A stretch of DNA of 64,000 bases, from the NCBI RefSeq assembly GCF_016656965.1, contig NZ_CP067977.1, forward strand, positions 1,512,501-1,576,500. Direction: 5' to 3'. Positions 1 to 9,735 of the stretch are shown piece by piece. Every line of letters starts with the position of its first letter. Positions within the stretch are counted from its first letter, which is position 1. Below the pieces are notes generated by a model, which searched no databases, was not told the DNA's origin, and was given only the letters and a program-made list of their open reading frames with translations. A program made the translations under genes and the position numbers. The DNA is from Brevundimonas vitisensis. GTDB taxonomy: Bacteria > Pseudomonadota > Alphaproteobacteria > Caulobacterales > Caulobacteraceae.

Positions 1-720
1 GACATCTATAACCGCTATGTCCTGTGTGCGGGCGACGCCAACTATGACGCGGCCCTGGAGAATGCAGAGGCATTGTTCCGGCCCCTGTTCATCACCTCCT
101 ACACGGCGGTCGACTTCCTGCGGGAGCATGCCTTCTTCGGCGCAAAACAGGTCGTGGTGTCCAGCGCCTCGTCCAAGACGGCCTATGGCGCGGCATGGTG
201 CCTGTCACGCGAAGACGTCACGCTGGTCGCCCTGACCGGCAATCGCAACCGCGCCTTCGTCGAAAGCCTGCAGGCCTATCAGGGGGTTCACAGCTATGAC
301 GATATCGAGATCCTGCCGAGCGCCGTCCCTACCCTCTATCTCGACCTCGCCGGCGACCCCGTGCTGCGGCGACGGGTTCACGCCCATTTCGGCGCCAACC
401 TGACCTATGACTGTCTGGTCGGCTCGACACAGGGTGATGCCTTTCCCGGTGACGACCCCGACCTGATCGGCCCTCGGCCCGAATTCTTCTTCGCCGCCAC
501 CTGCCTGGACGCCCACCGGGAGCGGGGAACCCTGCGTGCCTTCTATGAGCGCTTTTTTGCCGATCAGCGCGCCTTCTTCGAACGCGTCGTCGATCCGGTC
601 TCGCCGTGGATCCGCATTGTCGAGCATCAGGGTTTGCAAAAGGCGGCAGAGGTCGTGCGCGCCCTGGCCAATGGCCAGTCCGATGCGGCCGAGGGGGCCG
701 TGGTACGCCTGATCCGCTGA
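1..720 (+). CDS. DUF2855 family protein (5'-truncated by window edge)
   Basis: The reading frame is open from base 1 to the TGA at 718-720, so the true start lies outside the window. About 239 C-terminal residues are visible. The stretch 'SSASSKTAYG' followed by 'GNRAFVESL' and a later 'DLAGDPVLRR' fits the DUF2855 family, whose middle resembles the Rossmann region of quinone oxidoreductase-like MDR proteins. The catalytic role is not known and no catalytic residues can be assigned. The following gene starts 152 bases downstream in the same direction, with no visible terminator between them. Confidence 0.75.
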   Translation, partial: DIYNRYVLCAGDANYDAALENAEALFRPLFITSYTAVDFLREHAFFGAKQVVVSSASSKTAYGAAWCLSREDVTLVALTGNRNRAFVESLQAYQGVHSYDDIEILPSAVPTLYLDLAGDPVLRRRVHAHFGANLTYDCLVGSTQGDAFPGDDPDLIGPRPEFFFAATCLDAHRERGTLRAFYERFFADQRAFFERVVDPVSPWIRIVEHQGLQKAAEVVRALANGQSDAAEGAVVRLIR

Positions 721-872
721 GAGCCGGAAGGGGCCGTTGCGGTGCGCGCCGTAAGGCCAACTAGCGGCGCACTCCGTCGGGGCCATGCGCCTGCCCGGCC
801 AGATTTTTGTGGAACCAAATCACCTTCAGCAAGCTAAGCCGCAGCTGTTGAGTAGAGGTTGGGGGCCTAGGC

Positions 873-2465
873 GTGAGTTTGGTGGACGGATATGGCGCAG
901 CGGGCGCCGATGGATCGGACGTCGTCGAACTCAAGAAGGCCCTGCGCACCGCCAACCAGACGCTCAATGCGATCCTGGAGCATTCTCCGGACCTGATCTG
1001 CGCTTTGGGCGAGGCTGGACGGATCAGTCTCATCAGCTCCAGCTGCAATGGCATTCTGGGGTACGCGCCCGACGAGCTGATGGGGCGCGACCTTCTCGAG
1101 CTTGTACACGCCGATGACCGTCGCCAGGCCTCTGCGGTATTCGAGCGGGCGACGGCGCACGCCACGGTCCAGAAGCAGGAGTTGCGGCTGACCCACCGCG
1201 ACGGCACCGCCGTGAAGATGCGCTGGTCCGCCGTCCAGTCGCCCGAGTTGAACGCCATCTATGCCGTCGGACGCGACGTCACCGAAGAGCTCAAGAAGGA
1301 GCGTGAGCTCCGCCATGCCTAGAAGATGGAGGCGCTCGGCCGTATCACCGCCGGGATCGCGCACGACTTCAACAATCTGCTGACCGTTTCAACGATCGCC
1401 GCCGAGGCCATTCTCGCCGGCTCGTCACAGGACGCGGAGCAGAAGGCGCAGGCCGGCCTGGTGCTGGGCGCCGCCGAGCGAGGAACGGAGTTGATCAAGA
1501 GATTGCTGGCCTTCTCCAAACGGCAGTCGCTCTCGCCGGAAGTGGTCGACATCGGCGTGCTCCTGAACGGAATGAACCGACTGATCGAGGCGGGCCTGGG
1601 CAGCGCGGTGCAGGTGACGTTGGACGTCGACGCGAAGGCCCGCCTGACGTGCCGGGTCGACTTCGCCCAACTGGAAGCGGCGGTGTTCAATCTTTGCCTG
1701 AACGCCCGGGACGCCATGCCGCAGGGCGGCACCATCACCCTCTCCGCCCGGACAACGAAGCTTGGTGTCAGGGAGGCCGAGGCGCTGCGGCTCGCGCCGG
1801 GCGACTATGTCATCATCGCCGTTGTGGACACCGGCCACGGCATGTCGGCGGATGTCCTGGAACGCGCCATCGAGCCCTTCTTCACGACCAAGAGCGACCG
1901 TGACGGCTCGGGCCTCGGCCTCAGCATGGTCTATGGCTTCGCCCAGCAGTCCGGCGGACAGGTGGCGATCGTCTCCCGGCCCGATGACGGGACCTCGGTC
2001 AGCATTTACCTGCCTTGCACAACGGCTTCCACGGACCGCAAGACGCCGGTGCCGGCCCCGACTGCGCCGCAAGGCGCCGCGCATATACTGGTCGTGGAAG
2101 ACGATGACACCGTCCGCATCAGCGTCGCCAACTATTTGAAGGGTCTGGGTTACACCGTCAGCCAGGCGCCCGACGGCGTGACCGCTACGCAGATGATCGG
2201 CCGTGACGGCAGCATCGACCTGCTGTTCACGGATGTGGAGATGCCGGGCGGGATGAATGGCCGCCAACTGGCCGACCGGAGCCGGCTGCTGCGGCCCGAC
2301 CTGCGCGTGCTGTTCACCTCCGGCTATACGGAGGACCAGATCATTTCGCAGGGGCGCCTGCGTCAGGCCGGGTGGCCGTTTATTCAGAAACCCTATCGCA
2401 GGGCGCACCTGGCGATCGCGATCGCGAACGCCCTCAGCCAGAGGCCGACCACGGCCTGGGGTTGA
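873..2465 (+). pseudogene. PAS-histidine kinase-receiver hybrid interrupted by an in-frame TAG
   Basis: One frame runs from GTG 873 to TGA 2463-2465, broken only by TAG at 1320-1322. Before the stop (149 codons) is a PAS domain with 'ILEHSPDLI' and 'YAVGRDVTEE', then a linker. After it come the H-box 'GIAHDFNNLL', an N-box near 'NLCLNARDAMP', a G-box 'GSGLGLSMVYG', and a receiver domain with acidic pair 'EDDD' and phospho-acceptor in 'LFTDVEMPGG'. Relatives usually read 'AQKMEALG' where this gene reads 'A-stop-KMEALG', so a single CAG to TAG change explains it. An ATG lies three bases after the stop (1326), so a separate kinase-receiver of 379 residues could be made by reinitiation. I call it a likely nonsense allele; a working split gene cannot be excluded. 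Confidence 0.8.
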
Positions 2466-2674
2466 GGGTATGGCCTAAGCCCAAGGCTCAACTCGGTTCT
2501 GAAGACTGCTGATCGGACGACGGGCACGCCTTTCAGCGGAGTCCGGGGCATTCGGCTGCATGCGAAACAGCCGCGGGGTGGAGCGCTTCAACTGGCCCCG
2601 CCAAATGACCGATCCTGCCGCTCAACGCCTAAGCCCGGCAGCCGCTACAACGGGCTTCGGCTCTAGTCTTTACT

Positions 2675-2707
2675 GACGAAAAAAGACCTGTCGTGAAATC
2701 CGACAGG
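2675..2707 (-). terminator. Intrinsic terminator after the tRNA fragment
   Basis: A perfect 7-bp stem (2687-2693 with 2701-2707) closes a 7-base loop. On the minus strand it is followed by a run of six T. It lies just past the CCA end of the tRNA fragment, as expected for the original terminator of that tRNA gene. Confidence 0.65.
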
Positions 2708-2714
2708 AAATAAA

Positions 2715-2764
2715 TGGCGCGCCCGGAACGATTCGAACGTCCGACCCTCAGATTCGCAGTCTGG
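2715..2764 (-). pseudogene. 3' half of an Arg-tRNA-like gene (tRNA remnant)
   Basis: Read on the minus strand, this gives an anticodon arm (4-5 bp stem, loop CTGCGAA), a variable loop, an intact T arm with TTCGAAT loop, the 3' acceptor strand and an encoded CCA. The D arm and 5' acceptor strand are absent: bases beyond 2764 do not fold into them. Aligned by eye with the intact tRNA-Arg at 12052-12128, the 50 bases match at about 41 positions. The anticodon would be GCG rather than the usual ACG. Such 3' halves are typical scars of elements that integrate into tRNA genes. Confidence 0.7.
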
Positions 2765-2909
2765 CGAAGAGTCGATCAAATTCAAAAGCTTACGAAACTT
2801 CGACTGTAACAACCGATGCCAGGCTAAGTCTGCAGCGGCTCGGGTTACAGATCGCGCCGAAGGTCCTGGCCGTGTCTGCCAGATGCTCCGAAACGGTATT
2901 TGGCCCGCC

Positions 2910-3599
2910 TCAGACCTGAAGTCTGTAGCCGACGGCGGGTTCGGTCAGGATCAGCCGGGGCTGGGCAGGGTCGGCTTCCAGCTTGTGCCTCAGCTGGCCG
3001 ATGACGACGCGCAGATATTGAGTGTCGGCGGCATGGGCGGCACCCCAGACGGCCGTGAGCAGGTCGGCGTGACCGACGAGCTTGCCGGCATGCCGGGCGA
3101 GGTGGCCGAGCAGGTCGTATTCTTTGGGGGTCAGGCGCACGGGCTGGCCGGAACGCGTCACCAGCCGGCGTTCCAGATCGATGGTCACGTCGCCGACGAC
3201 GATGGGTCCTTTGTGGGCCTTTGGGACCGAGGCCTGGCGAAGCCCAGCGCGGATGCGGGCCAGCAGTTCGCCGACGCCGAAGGGCTTTTCGACATAGTCG
3301 TTGGCGCCGAGGTCAAGCGCCTCGATCTTCTCGGCCTCGCGGTCACGGGCGGACAGGATGATGATCGGCCCGGTGTAGAACTCGCGGGCCCGGACAAGCA
3401 CATCCTTGCCGTCCATGTCGGGAAGGCCAAGGTCAAGCACCACGGCGTCGGGGCTCCAGAGGGCGATACCGCGCAGGCCTTCCTGACCGCTGTCCGCCCG
3501 CTTCGGCTCGTAGCCGGCGGCGTCCAGCGCGGGTGACAGGAAGCGGTGGATTTGCGGTTCGTCGTCGATGACGAGGATGCGGGGTCTGACGGCCGACAT
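2910..3599 (-). CDS. kdpE: KdpE, potassium-response transcription regulator
   Basis: This is a 229-residue OmpR-class response regulator. The receiver domain carries the acidic pair D12-D13 and phospho-acceptor D56 within 'VVLDLGLPDMDG'. The C-terminal winged helix includes 'LTPKEYDLLGHLARHAGKLV' and ends 'VGYRLQV'. In the family, KdpD phosphorylates KdpE, which then activates the kdp promoter under potassium limitation. The ATG at 3599 follows the kdpD stop by only a few bases, so the two are probably co-translated at the end of the operon. Being the last gene, it may sit under autoregulation through the operon promoter. Confidence 0.95.
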   Translation of the reverse strand: MSAVRPRILVIDDEPQIHRFLSPALDAAGYEPKRADSGQEGLRGIALWSPDAVVLDLGLPDMDGKDVLVRAREFYTGPIIILSARDREAEKIEALDLGANDYVEKPFGVGELLARIRAGLRQASVPKAHKGPIVVGDVTIDLERRLVTRSGQPVRLTPKEYDLLGHLARHAGKLVGHADLLTAVWGAAHAADTQYLRVVIGQLRHKLEADPAQPRLILTEPAVGYRLQV

Positions 3600-3605
3600 G
3601 GGGCT

Positions 3606-6284
3606 CTATAGCAGGTCCGGATGGGTGGCGATGGACTTGGGCAGGCTGATCAGGACACGGGTGCCGTGGTCGTCCACGATCGGGCTGGCGGCGGCGATCC
3701 GGCCGTTCATGGCCTCGACGAACCCCTTGGCGATGGCGAGACCGAGACCGGCTCCCTTGGAGCGGTCGGGTTGCTCGTCCATGCGGCGGAATTTGTCGAA
3801 CACCCGTTCCAGCTCGGCCGTGGGGATGCCCTTGCCTTCGTCCTCGATGCTGATGACCACCGAACCCCGATCTTCATAGGCGGCCAGTTCGATCGTGGAG
3901 CCATCGGGGCTGTAGGCGATGGCATTCTCAAGGATGTTGACCAGCGCCTGCTCCAGCAGCCCCTGGTCGAGGCTGACCATGCTGAGTTGAGCGGGAAAGT
4001 CACGGGTCAGTCGGCGGGAGCCGAGCCGGCGCGAGACACGCTCGGCGGCCGCGTTCAGGACATCGCGGACATCGGTCCAGTCGGCCTTGATATTGAGCGC
4101 CCCGCCTTCGAGCCGGGTCATGTCCAGCAGGTCGCCGACGTAGCGGCTGAGGCGCTCGGCCTCCTCGCGGATGCTGAAAAGCAGGTCCTTACGCACCTCG
4201 GGCTTCAGGGTCGGGCCAAAGTCGATCAGGGTGGTGGCGGCCCCGAGCACGGTCGAGAGCGGCGTGCGCAGATCGTGACTGACCGAGTTCATCAGGGCCC
4301 CGCGAAAGCGGTCTGTGCGACGCAGGGTCTCGGACTCGACGGCGTCGCCGGCCAGTTGCGCCCGTTCCAGCGCCACGGCGCCTTGGTCGAGCAGAGCCAG
4401 CGCCAGCCGCTCCTCGTCCGATCCAGGTGCCAGGGCCTGGGCTTCAATGCCCGCAACGCCGGCGCGTGAGCGCACACCTTGCAGAGGACGAAACGTCCAG
4501 CCGGTCTGTGGCAAGGTTCCCGTGCCGAAACCCGCCGGTTCGCCGCGCTCCCAGGCCCAGCGCGCGGCGGCCAGGGTTGCGGCGTCCAGCTGGTCCAGTG
4601 TCGGCGCGCCCGCCACGGGCGTCAGCTCGTCATCGACGGGCAGGAGGACGATCGCCTTGGCTCCGGCTGCGGCGGCGGTCTGTTCGGCGAGCACCTGGGC
4701 GGTCTCCAGGCGATCCTCGGCATCGGCCAGGGCCTGGCTGGCGGCGAGCAGGGCCGAGACGGCGGAGGCGCGCCGTTGAGCCCGTCGGGCCTGGTCGCGG
4801 ACCCGGCCCGCCAACCCGCCGGTGACCGAAGCCACCGCCCAGAACACGATCAGGGTCAGGATGTCCGTCGGGGACCCGATCAGGAAGGTGTAGCGTGGCT
4901 CCAGGAACAGGAAGTTGTAGGTCAGGAAGGCGACCGTCGCCGCCGCAAGCGCCGGTCTCAGGCCATAAAGGACCCCGGCGGCCAGAACGGCGGACAGGTA
5001 TAGGACGCCCAGATCGACCCGCTCGAACACCCGGTCGAGCGCATAGGCGAGGGCCGTGGCGGCGCCGATGAAGGCCGCGCCGACCGCATAGCCCCGCCAG
5101 TGCCCGGGCTGCTGGATGCCAGCGATCCTGGCCGGGCGGTCCACGGGGACGTTGCCCGGCTCGGTGACGATGTGCAGGGCGACGCCTCGAGCCGAACGCA
5201 ACAGTTCAGCCGCCAGCGATCGGCCCAGAACCTCGCTGATGCGACTGTCCCGGCCCTTGGCGATCACGATCTGGGTGACATTGTTGCGATCGGCGTAGTC
5301 CATCACCGTGCCGACGACGTCGTCACCGGTCAGGACGACCGTGCGTCCGCCCAGTTGCTCGGCCAGTGCGAAGGCCTCGCTGACTCTCGCGCGGCCTTCG
5401 GGCTTCGACACCGGTTGATTGGGGCGTTCGACATGCGCGACGGTCCAGGGCGCGTCCATGGTCATGTCGGAAAGCCGTCGACCGGCGCGAACCAGAGACG
5501 AAGCGATCGGATCGCCGCCGACCAGGACCAAGATGCGCTCTCCCGCCGCCCAAGGTCCCTCGACGCCCCGCTCCCGCAGGGTCGCCAGCAACTGGTCGTC
5601 AATGGTCTGGGCCGCCCGCCGCAGCGCCATCTCGCGCAGGGCGGTCAGGTTCTCGACCTTGAAGAAATTCTCCGAAGCGATGCGCGCGGTCTCGGGCACA
5701 TAGACCTTGCCCTCGGCAAGGCGCTTGCGCAGTTCGTCGGGGGTGATGTCAACAACCTCGATGTCGTCGGCGCCGCTCAGGGCGCTGTCGGGCACGGCCT
5801 CGCGCTGCCGCACGCCCGTGATACGCAGCACCACGTCGGACAGACTCTCCAGATGCTGAACGTTCAGCGTGGTCCAGACGTCGATGCCGGCGGATAGAAC
5901 CTCCTCAACATCCTGCCAGCGTTTGGGGTGGCGCGAGCCGGGGACGTTGGAGTGGGCATATTCATCGACGAGCAGCAGGTCGGGCTTGCGCGTTAGGGCC
6001 GCGTCGATATCGAACTCCATCAGGGCGCGGCCCTTGTAGTCGATCGGGGCCCTCGGCATCACCTCCATCCCGCGCAGCAGGCTTTCGGTCTCGCGTCGGC
6101 CATGGGTCTCGACGACCCCGACAACGACGTCGCCGCCCTCGGCCTTTCGGCGTCGGGCGGCGCGCAGCATTTCATAGGTCTTGCCGACCCCCGGCGACAT
6201 GCCGAGGAACACCTTAAGCCGCCCGCGTTTCGGTCGCGTCAGATCGACCGGCGAGGGCTCGGGACCGGGCGGTGCGGCAGGCAA
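3606..6284 (-). CDS. kdpD: KdpD, potassium/turgor sensor histidine kinase
   Basis: The 892-residue product has the usual KdpD order. The N-terminal KdpD domain holds a Walker A-like 'GMSPGVGKTYEML' and 'DEYAHSNVPGSRH'. A universal-stress-type domain with 'ILVLVGGDP' follows, then about four membrane segments (roughly residues 395-500), a GAF-like region, the H-box 'SVSHDLRTPLS' and an ATPase domain with 'GAGLGLAIAKGF'. The inferred start is TTG at 6284, one base after the kdpC stop (TGA-C-TTG), which suggests tight translational coupling; no ATG is available before the KdpD domain begins. Confidence 0.95.
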   Translation of the reverse strand: MPAAPPGPEPSPVDLTRPKRGRLKVFLGMSPGVGKTYEMLRAARRRKAEGGDVVVGVVETHGRRETESLLRGMEVMPRAPIDYKGRALMEFDIDAALTRKPDLLLVDEYAHSNVPGSRHPKRWQDVEEVLSAGIDVWTTLNVQHLESLSDVVLRITGVRQREAVPDSALSGADDIEVVDITPDELRKRLAEGKVYVPETARIASENFFKVENLTALREMALRRAAQTIDDQLLATLRERGVEGPWAAGERILVLVGGDPIASSLVRAGRRLSDMTMDAPWTVAHVERPNQPVSKPEGRARVSEAFALAEQLGGRTVVLTGDDVVGTVMDYADRNNVTQIVIAKGRDSRISEVLGRSLAAELLRSARGVALHIVTEPGNVPVDRPARIAGIQQPGHWRGYAVGAAFIGAATALAYALDRVFERVDLGVLYLSAVLAAGVLYGLRPALAAATVAFLTYNFLFLEPRYTFLIGSPTDILTLIVFWAVASVTGGLAGRVRDQARRAQRRASAVSALLAASQALADAEDRLETAQVLAEQTAAAAGAKAIVLLPVDDELTPVAGAPTLDQLDAATLAAARWAWERGEPAGFGTGTLPQTGWTFRPLQGVRSRAGVAGIEAQALAPGSDEERLALALLDQGAVALERAQLAGDAVESETLRRTDRFRGALMNSVSHDLRTPLSTVLGAATTLIDFGPTLKPEVRKDLLFSIREEAERLSRYVGDLLDMTRLEGGALNIKADWTDVRDVLNAAAERVSRRLGSRRLTRDFPAQLSMVSLDQGLLEQALVNILENAIAYSPDGSTIELAAYEDRGSVVISIEDEGKGIPTAELERVFDKFRRMDEQPDRSKGAGLGLAIAKGFVEAMNGRIAAASPIVDDHGTRVLISLPKSIATHPDLL

Positions 6285-6285
6285 G

Positions 6286-6864
6286 TCAGGTCGCCGCGGG
6301 GAAGCGGGCGTCGAGCGCCCGGTTGGTCAGCAGCACGTTGACGCGCGGCTGGCCGATGAAGCCGAGCAGGGCACCCTCGGTGTTGGCGTCGATCACCTGC
6401 TGCACCACGCGCACATCCACCCTTCTCGCCTGCGCCACGCGCGCCGCCTGAAGCCGAGCGTAAGCCGGAGAGATGTGGGGGTCGAGGCCCGAGGCCGAGG
6501 TGGTCACGGCGTCGGCAGGGATGACCGTCGCGCCCGTGTCGGCCCGGACGGCGGCGGCGTCGGTCTTGATGCGCTCGGCCAGGTCTGTGTTGAGCGGGCC
6601 CAGGTTCGACCCCGAGGAGGCCGAGGCGTCATAGCCGTCTCCGGCGGCCGAGGGGCGCGGGTGCAGATAGCGCGCCTCGGCGAACGGCTGGCCGATGAGG
6701 GCCGAGCCGACCACCCGACCCTGGGCGTCGCGGATCAGGCTGCCGTCGGCCTGTGACGGGAAGGCGACCTGGGCGACGCCGGTGATGGCCAACGGATAGG
6801 CCACGCCGAGCAGGAGGGTGAAAAGGGCGATCATGACGATCGCGGGACGGAGTTGGCGGAGCAT
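6286..6864 (-). CDS. kdpC: KdpC, potassium-transporting ATPase subunit C
   Basis: A 192-residue protein with one N-terminal membrane helix ('AIVMIALFTLLLGVAYPLAITG'-like, quoted in part) and a periplasmic domain containing 'GSALIGQPFAEARYLHPRPSA' and 'SGLDPHISPAYA', both hallmarks of KdpC. In the Kdp complex it stabilises the KdpA-KdpB assembly and affects substrate affinity. The ATG at 6864 follows the porin-like gene stop by 12 bases, so in this genome KdpC is separated from KdpB by an extra gene. Length is normal for the family. Confidence 0.95.
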   Translation of the reverse strand: MLRQLRPAIVMIALFTLLLGVAYPLAITGVAQVAFPSQADGSLIRDAQGRVVGSALIGQPFAEARYLHPRPSAAGDGYDASASSGSNLGPLNTDLAERIKTDAAAVRADTGATVIPADAVTTSASGLDPHISPAYARLQAARVAQARRVDVRVVQQVIDANTEGALLGFIGQPRVNVLLTNRALDARFPAAT

Positions 6865-6876
6865 GGGCGTCGTCCT

Positions 6877-7626
6877 CTAGAAGGCCGCCTTCAGCGAGGC
6901 CACGGCGCGGCTGCCGTAGATGTCGCCGAAGGGGTGCTCGTCGGTGTCGTGATAGCGGACGTCGAGAGCGAGGTTGTCGGTCAGCTGCCGGGCCACGCCC
7001 AGGTTCCAAGTCGTGTAGTCGAAGTCCGAGGACAGGAACTGGCGTCCCACGGCGCCAGAGACCGTCCATCTGTCGGCCGGCGAGAAGGTGGCGCTGGCCT
7101 CGAAATAGGTCGCCTCATCCTCGGCGGCGCCAAAGAAGTCGGGCGACCAGTAGACGGCGGCGCCGATGGTGGCCGAACCGATGGCGCGCGAGGCCGCAGC
7201 CTTCACTTCCACATAGTCGTAGTCGGCGCCGTCGGGCTGGCCGGTGTAGAAATAGCCGACCGCGCCAAAGTCCCAGACCCAACCCGCGAACTCGGGACGG
7301 ATGCCGGCGTAGACATCGACCTCGGCGTTGGTGTCCGGATCGCCGGGGAAGGCGACGTTGGAGGCCCAGGCGCCGGCGTAGAAGGTTCCGCTGGCCAGAT
7401 CGACGCCGCCCGAGATCGCGGCGTCCTCCTCGGTCTGGCTGACGCCTCGGAAGACGTAGTCGGAACTGGCGGCGACATTCCAGGCGATCGAAGGGCTGGA
7501 GGGTTCGGCGACGGTCTGGGCGTCGGCCTCGGAGGCGATGCCCCAGACGACCAGAGCGACCAGACAGGCGCCGGCGAACCAGAGATCGTTACGGCCAGCG
7601 GCCTTGAAGCGGGGTTTGCGTGTCAT
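6877..7626 (-). CDS. TorF-like outer-membrane porin inside the kdp operon
   Basis: A 249-residue exported protein. An N-terminal hydrophobic segment ends at 'SEADA-QT', a plausible signal peptidase I site. The mature part has 'VAASSDYVFRGVSQTEEDAAISGG'-type opening (partly quoted), regular alternating strands and a C-terminal 'SLKAAF' ending in phenylalanine, as in beta-barrel proteins. This pattern fits the TIGR02001/TorF putative porin family, often found beside transporters. The ATG at 7626 is chosen because upstream sequence is Arg-rich shadow of kdpB. It lies 26 bases after kdpB and 12 before kdpC, so it is almost certainly co-transcribed and may help potassium cross the outer membrane; that role is inference. 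Confidence 0.85.
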   Translation of the reverse strand: MTRKPRFKAAGRNDLWFAGACLVALVVWGIASEADAQTVAEPSSPSIAWNVAASSDYVFRGVSQTEEDAAISGGVDLASGTFYAGAWASNVAFPGDPDTNAEVDVYAGIRPEFAGWVWDFGAVGYFYTGQPDGADYDYVEVKAAASRAIGSATIGAAVYWSPDFFGAAEDEATYFEASATFSPADRWTVSGAVGRQFLSSDFDYTTWNLGVARQLTDNLALDVRYHDTDEHPFGDIYGSRAVASLKAAF

Positions 7627-7652
7627 GGAAATCACTCTGTGATTGGAAGAGG

Positions 7653-9722
7653 TCACGCCAGGCCAAGGCCGGAGATGACGACGTCGATGAGTTTGATGCC
7701 GACGAACGGGGCGATCAGGCCGCCGAGGCCGTAGATCAGCAGGTTGCGGGACAGCAGCGCCCCGGCCCCGATGGCGCGGTATTTGACCCCGCGCAGGGCC
7801 AGCGGGATCAGGGCGACGATCACCAGGGCGTTGAAGATCACCGCCGACAGGATGGCGCTCTCGGGGCTGTGCAGCCCCATGACGTTGAGCGCGCCGAGCG
7901 CCGGCAGGGCGACCACGAACATCGCCGGGATGATGGCAAAATACTTCGCCACGTCGTTTGCGATCGAGAAGGTCGTCAGGGCGCCGCGCGTGATCAGCAG
8001 CTGTTTGCCGACCTCGACGATCTCGATGACCTTGGTCGGGTCGCTGTCGAGGTCGACCATGTTGCCGGCCTCGCGGGCGGCCTGGGCGCCGGTCTGCATG
8101 GCCACGCCGACGTCGGCCTGGGCCAGCGCGGGGGCGTCGTTGGCGCCGTCCCCGCACATCGCGACCAGCCGGCCCTTGGCCTGTTCGGCCTTGATGAGGC
8201 GCATCTTGTCCTCGGGCGTAGCCTCGGCGAGGTAGTCGTCGACCCCCGCTTCAGAAGCGATGGCGGCGGCGGTGACCGGGTTGTCGCCGGTGATCATGAC
8301 GGTGCGCAGGCCCATGCGGCGCAGGTCGGCGAACCGCTGCTTCATGCCGGGCTTGATCACGTCCTTCAGGTGGATGACGCCGACGAGAACGCCGTCCTCG
8401 ACCACGGCCAGCGGCGTTCCGCCGGAGCGGGCGATGCGGTCCACCTCCTGACGGAACTCGGCCGGGGCGTCCTTCTCCTCCAGGTTCAGCGACCGGAGCA
8501 CGGCGTCGACCGCGCCCTTCCGCCAGGACTTGCCGTCCGCATCTACGCCCGACTGCCGGGTCGTCGCCGAGAACGGGATGGCCCTGGCGCCTTCGGGCAG
8601 ATCAGCGGACAGAGCGGCGTTGCGGCCCAGCTCGATGATCGAACGGCCCTCGGGCGTCTCGTCGGCGAGGGAGGCCATGACGGCGGCGCGCAAGGCGGCC
8701 TCGGGGCGAACGCCGGGGACATGGATCACCTCGGTCGCCATGCGGTTGCCGAAGGTGATGGTGCCGGTCTTGTCGAGCAGCAGAGTGTCGACGTCGCCGG
8801 CGGCCTCGACCGCGCGACCCGAGGTGGCCAGAACATTGACCTTCAGCAACCGGTCCATCCCGGCGATGCCGACGGCCGAAAGGAGCCCCCCGATGGTTGT
8901 CGGGATCAGGGTGATGAACAGGGCGCCCAGCACAATCGGATCCAGCGTGATGCCGGAATATGCGCCCAGCCCCACCAACGTCACCACCGCGATCAGGAAC
9001 ACCAGGGTCAGGCCCGCGAGCAGCACGGACAGCGCCAGTTCGTTCGGCGTCTTCCGGCGGTTGGCACCCTCGACCATGGAAATCATGCGGTCGAGGAAGG
9101 TCGAGCCCGGCGCCGAAGTGATGCGCACCTTGATCCAGTCCGACACCACGGTGGTGCCGCCGGTGACCGCCGAGCGGTCGCCGCCGCTTTCACGGATCAC
9201 GGGCGCGCTCTCCCCGGTGATCGCAGCCTCGTTGACCGAGGCGATGCCTTCGATGATCTCGCCGTCAGAGGGGATGACGTCCCCGGCCTCGACCAGGACG
9301 ACCGAGCCCACCTGAAGCTCTCCGGCCGGGGTCGGGACCGTCAGGCTGGTGGCCGGATCGACGATCAGCTTGGCCTTGGTGGTGACGCGGGTAGCCCGCA
9401 GCGAGTCCGCCGCCGCCTTACCCCGCCCTTCGGCGACGCTTTCGGCGATGTTGGCGAACAGAACGGTCGCCCACAGCCAGACCGCCAGTTGGAGGGCGAA
9501 GCCGGCGGCCTCGCCGGAGACAATGGCGGCGATGGCCGAGCCCGTCGCCAGCAGGGCCACGATCCAGGTGGTGAAGATCACCGGGTTCCGCAGCAGGCGG
9601 CGGGGATCCAGCTTGACGAAGGCGTCGCCGAGCGCGCGACCCAGCAGGGGACCGGACAGGCCCCCCGCAAGAGGCGCGGCTCGAGCAGGCTCGCCCGGCA
9701 GTTCGGGGTTTGCGAAAGTCAT
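7653..9722 (-). CDS. kdpB: KdpB, P-type potassium-transporting ATPase catalytic subunit
   Basis: The 689-residue protein has the P-type ATPase phosphorylation motif '[10 protein letters not shown]', the actuator-domain 'ITGESAPV', the hinge '[10 protein letters not shown]' and '[18 protein letters not shown]'. Several hydrophobic segments lie at both ends. Phosphorylation of the DKTGT aspartate drives transport through KdpA. I chose the ATG at 9722, which gives the family-like start '[10 protein letters not shown]', over an upstream in-frame start inside the kdpA end. It begins 13 bases after the kdpA stop. Confidence 0.96.
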   Translation of the reverse strand: MTFANPELPGEPARAAPLAGGLSGPLLGRALGDAFVKLDPRRLLRNPVIFTTWIVALLATGSAIAAIVSGEAAGFALQLAVWLWATVLFANIAESVAEGRGKAAADSLRATRVTTKAKLIVDPATSLTVPTPAGELQVGSVVLVEAGDVIPSDGEIIEGIASVNEAAITGESAPVIRESGGDRSAVTGGTTVVSDWIKVRITSAPGSTFLDRMISMVEGANRRKTPNELALSVLLAGLTLVFLIAVVTLVGLGAYSGITLDPIVLGALFITLIPTTIGGLLSAVGIAGMDRLLKVNVLATSGRAVEAAGDVDTLLLDKTGTITFGNRMATEVIHVPGVRPEAALRAAVMASLADETPEGRSIIELGRNAALSADLPEGARAIPFSATTRQSGVDADGKSWRKGAVDAVLRSLNLEEKDAPAEFRQEVDRIARSGGTPLAVVEDGVLVGVIHLKDVIKPGMKQRFADLRRMGLRTVMITGDNPVTAAAIASEAGVDDYLAEATPEDKMRLIKAEQAKGRLVAMCGDGANDAPALAQADVGVAMQTGAQAAREAGNMVDLDSDPTKVIEIVEVGKQLLITRGALTTFSIANDVAKYFAIIPAMFVVALPALGALNVMGLHSPESAILSAVIFNALVIVALIPLALRGVKYRAIGAGALLSRNLLIYGLGGLIAPFVGIKLIDVVISGLGLA

Positions 9723-9735
9723 GTCAGGGGTCCGA

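Larger units (their letters stand above)
2466..2909. other. Gene-free gap with tRNA fragment
   Basis: This 444-base stretch between the split kinase and the convergent kdpE gene has no credible coding region. It contains the 3' half of an Arg-tRNA-like sequence and a minus-strand intrinsic terminator, annotated separately. I see no transposase remnant, inverted terminal repeats or integrase fragment in the rest. Confidence 0.6.

Noticed and set aside
2715..2764. tmRNA end instead of tRNA fragment
   Set aside because: An anticodon arm adjoins the T arm, which a tmRNA 3' end does not have, and no peptide-tag frame is near.
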